Source of the DNA: an uncultured Eubacteriales bacterium
Lineage (GTDB): Bacteria; Bacillota; Clostridia; Oscillospirales; CAG-382
Assembly (NCBI GenBank): GCA_934444485.1
Contig: CAKSCN010000100.1
Location: 1 to 9,167, forward strand
Length of the DNA stretch: 9,167 nucleotides
Reading direction: 5' to 3'
Shown: piece after piece, positions 6,201 through 9,167 of the stretch
Layout of the letters: every line of letters begins with the position of its first letter
How positions within the stretch are numbered: the first letter of the stretch is position 1
Notes under the pieces: model-generated
The model's input: the letters and a program-made list of their open reading frames with translations, nothing else
Databases searched by the model: none
What the model was told of the DNA's origin: nothing
Made by a program: the position numbers and the translations under genes

Positions 6201-9167
6201 GATGAGGACAGTGCGGCGTGTGCGGCGAGGGAGAGCTTGGAGAAGCTTTCCGCAAGTACGCTTCTGTCGGCGTCAAAGGAGCGTCCTCTTGCAAGTATGA
6301 GCGCATTCACCGCCTTTTCCGCACTGTCGCCGAAGCCGGCAAGAAGCTCGGACGGACGCTCCGATGATACCTCAGACATAATGAGCATTCCGGGACTTAT
6401 ACACGCTCCGGTGTTTCCTTTCGGAGTGTGCCGCATTATTTCACGGAAACTGTCGGAGGAAATCTGTGTGCCGAAAATGTCCTCGGTTCTCGTATCGAAC
6501 GAAAACGCACTCTCTGTATCGGCAAGCCCCACCGCAAGGAACATCGCCTTTTCGTCTCCGTAGGGTCTGCGCCGGAACACAACGATTTTGTTTTCAACGT
6601 CATACTCCGCTTCGACCGCAAGAGATGAGAATGCCGGATGAGCGGCGTGCTTTTTTTCGGACGACAGCACCGGAAGCGCAAAGAACGCACACGCTGTTGG
6701 TTCCTCGGAATCGGTCTCGAGACGCACACGTAAAAGCCCGTCGGTCAGAGTTTCACGGCACTTGAGCGAAATGCCGCCGTACTTTGCAAGGTATACGAAC
6801 TCTCCGCTTGCGGCGTCACCAGAGAAAGAGAAAACCTCCTTTGCGTCCTTTCTGTCCGAAAGCGGCAGGGGAGACACGGACATAGTTTCGCCGCCGTCGC
6901 CTGCAAACACGAAAAGCGAACGTGTGCAGAGGTACTTATCGGCAGTGCGGTCAAAGATAAGCATTCCGTCCGAAACAAGTCGCATATGACCCGACGACGA
7001 CACCGCAAGCGACGTTCCGCCGACCGACGCCGCACCGACAAACGGAGTGTCGAGAGGGAAAAACTCCGGAGTTCCCGAGACAGAATCGGAGCAGCTGTAC
7101 CTCGGCGGCTTCCCGGCAATGGCGGCGTTTCCTCGGCGGAGCTTTTTGATAACGGCATTCACCGGTATCTTTTCCTCGGTAAGCTCTGCGGCACTCGCCA
7201 TTGCGGCGTCTCTCATGAAGCGTTTTCTCATGCGCCCCTCAAAGACCGAGTTGCAGAGTGCAAGAAAACTCATGCCGAGATGATGCGACATAACGCTTTT
7301 CACGATGCACGGCGTTTTTCCTACCCTTTTCGGAGTGAAGTCGAGAGCCTCGTAAAAGCCGTATTCGCCGTACATTCCGCACTTCTTCAGACGTTCGAGG
7401 TTCTGTATTGCCGCACCTTTGCCGAGAGGAAGAAACAGAAATGAGGAGTAAGGTGATATGACAAGCTCGTCCCCGCCGCCGCACCGCAGAGCCAGAGACG
7501 GGACTCCGAACGCACGGTAAGCATAGTTCATGTCGGCGTCAAACGAAAAATATCCGCTCTCCGATGTTCCGAAAACGCTTCCGTGCGGCGTCTTGGCGTG
7601 AAATCTTTTCTGCATTCGGAAAGCATACGCAAGAGCTTCGCTTGCAAGAGACCCCTCCGGCGACGGCAGAAACAGACAGGGCATGAAGTACTCAAACGCA
7701 GTCCCGGACCACGACGCAAGACCGATATATCCTCCGTCCGAAATAAGGACTCTCGAAAGACTTGCCCAGTGTTCGGGAGGAACCTCCGCACGTGCCGCCG
7801 CAATATAGCTCATCGTTCGGGCCTCGCTCATGCAGAGATCGTAGTAAGAGCCGTCGAGCGTGTATTCCCCGTCTTTTTCGTGAAGCCCCACGGAGAAAAG
7901 ATTCCTGCCAAAGTCGTAGAACACCGAAAAATCCGCCTCGTCAAGAAGCTTTTCAAGCCGCTTCACCGCACCCTCAAGTTCGGGACAGAGATTTATATAG
8001 TCCTTCGCACCCTCAGCGGCAAGAATAAGACACGCCGCAAAGTTTCCGCAGTCAACGCTTGAGATGAACCTCGGCTCGAGAACCGCCGCTTTTTCGGTGT
8101 CGTACCAGTTGTAAAGCTGACCGTGAACCTTCGGCAGAGCCTCGAGAGTGTCAAGCGTCGAGGAGAGCTTTGAGAAAAGAGTCTGCGCATCGATAAAGCC
8201 GAAATCGCAGGCGGCGGCAAGACTTGCGAGGTAAAGACCGATGTTTGTCGGAGAAGTGCGGTGCGCCGTCCGCTCTGTCGGGAAAAACTGAACGTTGTCC
8301 GGCGGCAGGAAGCTCTCGTTTTCGTTTACACGCTCGGCAAAGAAACGCCAGATGTCGTAGGCGTAGCCCCGGAGTATGTCGTCACCGTGCGGTGCGTCGG
8401 CTTTTTTTACGCCGCCCATGACCTTTACCGGGCGTGACGAGAGGTAAGCGATGAGCGGAAAGAGAAACCAGCCGAACGATATAAGGCGCATGAGTCCGCC
8501 CCCCGAGACCGCAAACAATACAGCACCGACCAAAGCTCCGGCAAAATTCTTCGTGACGTAACAGAGAAGAGAGCCGTCGCCGAGGTCGCTCTGTGCCGCA
8601 GTCTGCCACTCGAGAAGTCCTCTGTGCGAGACAGCCGTTCGATAAAGGCTCACCGATACCGCACCGATAGTCACAAACGCAGTTTTCGGAAGCATACACG
8701 TAAGGTAAAGCATACGGAGAAAGCTCTGCCACACCCCGGCGCAGACTCCGGCGGAGAAGTAACGCCTTGCGGCACTTTTGAAGTCAAGAGAGAGTATTCC
8801 GGATACGATGTCGAGAACAAAAGGTACAAAGTACGGCGAAAGAGCCGCAAAAAGAAGTGCGCCGCCATGTGCGGAAAGCAGAGGAATACCGCTCACGACC
8901 GCCGCCGCAAACGAGAACACAGGGGTAAGCGAACGCCTTGCGTTGTCGAAAAGCTCAAAGCGTGAAAGCCTCGGAAGAACGCACTCTTTTCCGTCCTCGG
9001 AGAAGCGTCTTGTCCGCAGAAAGACAAGGTTCTGCATATCGCCCCTTATCCAGCGGTGAGACCTCTTGAGATACGAGAGAGGATTCTTCGGAAAGCTGTC
9101 GGTGAGAACTATGTCCGACACCGCCGCACACCTGAGCTTTGCACCCTCCAAAATGTCGTGGCTCAGA
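3263..9167 (-). CDS. Cyclic beta-1,2-glucan synthase-type protein, C-terminal two thirds (5' partial)
   Basis: The frame is open from 9167 to the TAA at 3265-3263, about 1967 residues. The TTG at 9151-9149 is internal, since LSHDILEG spans it; residue 1 below is that Leu. LSHDILEG, SDIVLTDSFP and RSHRWIRGDMQ (to residue 40) match the end of the GT84 glucosyltransferase domain in NdvB/ChvB proteins. Hydrophobic membrane segments fill about 74-240. Residues about 260-640 are the glycoamylase-like transglycosylation (GH189-type) domain, with AHRTSPTNIGLYL, YNWYDT, SEAR (Glu443), SWSGTAFEY (Glu487), SESGYF (Glu531), YGFYEALD (Glu601) and SHHLGMS. A beta-sandwich (about 690-900, AAHPAF) and KYGISGDYPIAVLRL (1027-1041) lead to the GH94 region (about 1170-1962). 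That region has CGYYQAGGAYGFRD, HWWHD, SCDWSDGLN (predicted acid Asp1637), RENGGQYTHAAVW (His1797) and YTGSAGW. In the known family the enzyme elongates UDP-glucose into protein-bound beta-1,2-glucan, cyclises it and trims it; NdvB is about 2800 residues, so some 850 are missing here. The fragment is cysteine-rich (48 Cys in 1962). Family assignment is very secure; the exact product in this organism is inferred. Confidence 0.95.
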   Translation of the reverse strand, partial: LSHDILEGAKLRCAAVSDIVLTDSFPKNPLSYLKRSHRWIRGDMQNLVFLRTRRFSEDGKECVLPRLSRFELFDNARRSLTPVFSFAAAVVSGIPLLSAHGGALLFAALSPYFVPFVLDIVSGILSLDFKSAARRYFSAGVCAGVWQSFLRMLYLTCMLPKTAFVTIGAVSVSLYRTAVSHRGLLEWQTAAQSDLGDGSLLCYVTKNFAGALVGAVLFAVSGGGLMRLISFGWFLFPLIAYLSSRPVKVMGGVKKADAPHGDDILRGYAYDIWRFFAERVNENESFLPPDNVQFFPTERTAHRTSPTNIGLYLASLAAACDFGFIDAQTLFSKLSSTLDTLEALPKVHGQLYNWYDTEKAAVLEPRFISSVDCGNFAACLILAAEGAKDYINLCPELEGAVKRLEKLLDEADFSVFYDFGRNLFSVGLHEKDGEYTLDGSYYDLCMSEARTMSYIAAARAEVPPEHWASLSRVLISDGGYIGLASWSGTAFEYFMPCLFLPSPEGSLASEALAYAFRMQKRFHAKTPHGSVFGTSESGYFSFDADMNYAYRAFGVPSLALRCGGGDELVISPYSSFLFLPLGKGAAIQNLERLKKCGMYGEYGFYEALDFTPKRVGKTPCIVKSVMSHHLGMSFLALCNSVFEGRMRKRFMRDAAMASAAELTEEKIPVNAVIKKLRRGNAAIAGKPPRYSCSDSVSGTPEFFPLDTPFVGAASVGGTSLAVSSSGHMRLVSDGMLIFDRTADKYLCTRSLFVFAGDGGETMSVSPLPLSDRKDAKEVFSFSGDAASGEFVYLAKYGGISLKCRETLTDGLLRVRLETDSEEPTACAFFALPVLSSEKKHAAHPAFSSLAVEAEYDVENKIVVFRRRPYGDEKAMFLAVGLADTESAFSFDTRTEDIFGTQISSDSFREIMRHTPKGNTGACISPGMLIMSEVSSERPSELLAGFGDSAEKAVNALILARGRSFDADRSVLAESFSKLSLAAHAALSSSTAGARLSSAKSVISEAAFFGSHSIGSSSAKSAFRTADYGEIWKYGISGDYPIAVLRLPSAAFIHEAKAFLAAARLAALVGLKLDLCIVYSEISGYDAPFRRALEAASESMFPGASESGIYFVNSTDAECAAVEACASASYVINSSKLPCESRNTDGVSDVKIPVTKVTAPQTGGKGGISVAGGRFTEKGFTVEKAEHKFPSPYSHVLAGKNIASLVTQDSLGFTFCGNSSEKRLTGGLCDLYSRPDGERLLLFTQSGEVFDLCAVSEKAEYFPGGCRYTGCAGGFGFEISVFVCEKYRAKVIDVNLERRSDKAETEGTRLCMAVKPVMGSAARSAGVCGGAASASRILFSVGNGTVRFRPAVSESGGFGRMQGFLTLLASPSGTFGGTKAITESSHLYGGSSSGEHDIAALSANAGDGGYRFVLGACRDGGRREYDSMMSALLRDGEEEKAHRFGKSLTSESMYLSGASSDNARAMSELFGIYLPYQNAASRFIGRCGYYQAGGAYGFRDGLQDVLCLMQSKSLLRDARTHLLRSAARQFEDGGVLHWWHDMRGADGTVCRGSRSRCSDDYLWLVYVTAEYVRFTGDKAVLDVKVPYIEGEELGRGESEKYISAKLTSRCESLFDHLERAVRRAVTLIGPHGLPLIGSCDWSDGLNGVGKGGRGESVWLAMFLRTVLDSMHFSYLCGICGRSVAEYVGFSEKLGENIRVCAVDSCGKYFIRGFFDDGTPFGSSENAECRIDLLPQAFYPLTKGADAELSYSALCEAYRMLYDHDFRLTSLFTPPFTGTSDSHDPGYIRGYAPGLRENGGQYTHAAVWGAMGMFAAARAEKDESRRKELISMGEDIFSSINPILRTSGVFGENISRSYKVEPYALCADVYTNASHLGRGGWSLYTGSAGWYRTVMLKYVFGAELTDILTEKPKITVNASALPFANDLDGCTLEIDLGKGRHISVRYSQNESGKLKAEVSCSDGTEAATV
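4226..4261 (-). other. GH94 catalytic-acid motif with Ser replacing the usual Asn
   Basis: The protein reads IGSCDWSDGLNG here. Family members typically have GSGDWNDGMN or, in cellobiose phosphorylases, DWNDCLN; the Asp after Asn/Ser is the general acid. That Asp (codon 4241-4243, residue 1637) is kept, while the preceding Asn is Ser and the Gly before the first Asp is Cys. Confidence 0.75.
9032..9067 (-). other. GT84 QxxRW-like motif (KRSHRWIRGDMQ)
   Basis: This motif closes the glycosyltransferase core of processive GT2/GT84 enzymes and comes just before the membrane segments. Typical NdvB-type proteins have RHRW.RGDWQ; here the Trp before the last Gln is Met. It confirms that the window cuts the gene inside the GT84 domain and that the N-terminal part lies beyond 9167. 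Confidence 0.8.

Noticed and set aside
9149..9151. TTG at 9151-9149 as the start of the - strand gene
   Set aside because: The conserved LSHDILEG motif of the GT84 domain spans it, so the gene clearly continues past the window edge.
1..9167. A functional operon or novel system linking the two genes
   Set aside because: The genes converge and are separated by terminators, and no third gene is present. A surface-glycan link is plausible but has no direct support in this window.

Overview
The window holds two long, convergent genes, each running off one edge, with about 100 bp between them. No RNA genes, mobile elements, CRISPR arrays or complete small genes are visible. The C-terminal S-layer homology (SLH) array follows a layout typical of Clostridia: a half repeat beginning at the GYPDGTF motif, two full repeats, then a half repeat beginning at FTD..GHWA. 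Together with moderately GC-rich coding DNA and the many cysteines in the second protein, this suggests an anaerobic Firmicute (Clostridia, perhaps a gut or rumen lineage). A Negativicute cannot be excluded, because SLH domains also occur there. The taxonomic call is inference.

Left part (1-3162, + strand): the 3' part of a very large, probably secreted surface protein. From N- to C-terminus it shows the end of one beta-strand-rich module, a second related module, an SLH cell-wall-binding array, a charged linker and a C-terminal right-handed parallel beta-helix. The second and third modules open with the same 'Y[IV]S..GND..DGKTPETA' signature, encoded in part by an identical 20-nt stretch, so the protein looks built by module duplication. 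The N-terminus, with any signal peptide, lies outside the window.

Middle (3163-3262): the intergenic spacer. It holds a strong intrinsic terminator for the + gene and, just behind it, a second hairpin with a T-run that overlaps the stop codon of the opposing gene.

Right part (3263-9167, - strand): the C-terminal two thirds of a cyclic beta-1,2-glucan synthase-type protein (NdvB/ChvB-like). It includes the last piece of the GT84 glycosyltransferase domain, a block of membrane segments, the glycoamylase-like transglycosylation domain (GH189-type) and the GH94 phosphorylase-like domain. Active-site motifs are largely intact but have several substitutions, notably WSD where GH94 usually has WND.

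The two genes converge, so they are not one operon. A joint role at the cell surface (a wall-anchored carbohydrate-related protein beside a glucan synthase) is possible, but nothing in the sequence shows it. I found no convincing evidence of a previously undescribed system. The most interesting points are the mosaic build of the surface protein and the presence and active-site divergence of a cyclic-glucan synthase in a likely SLH-bearing Firmicute.
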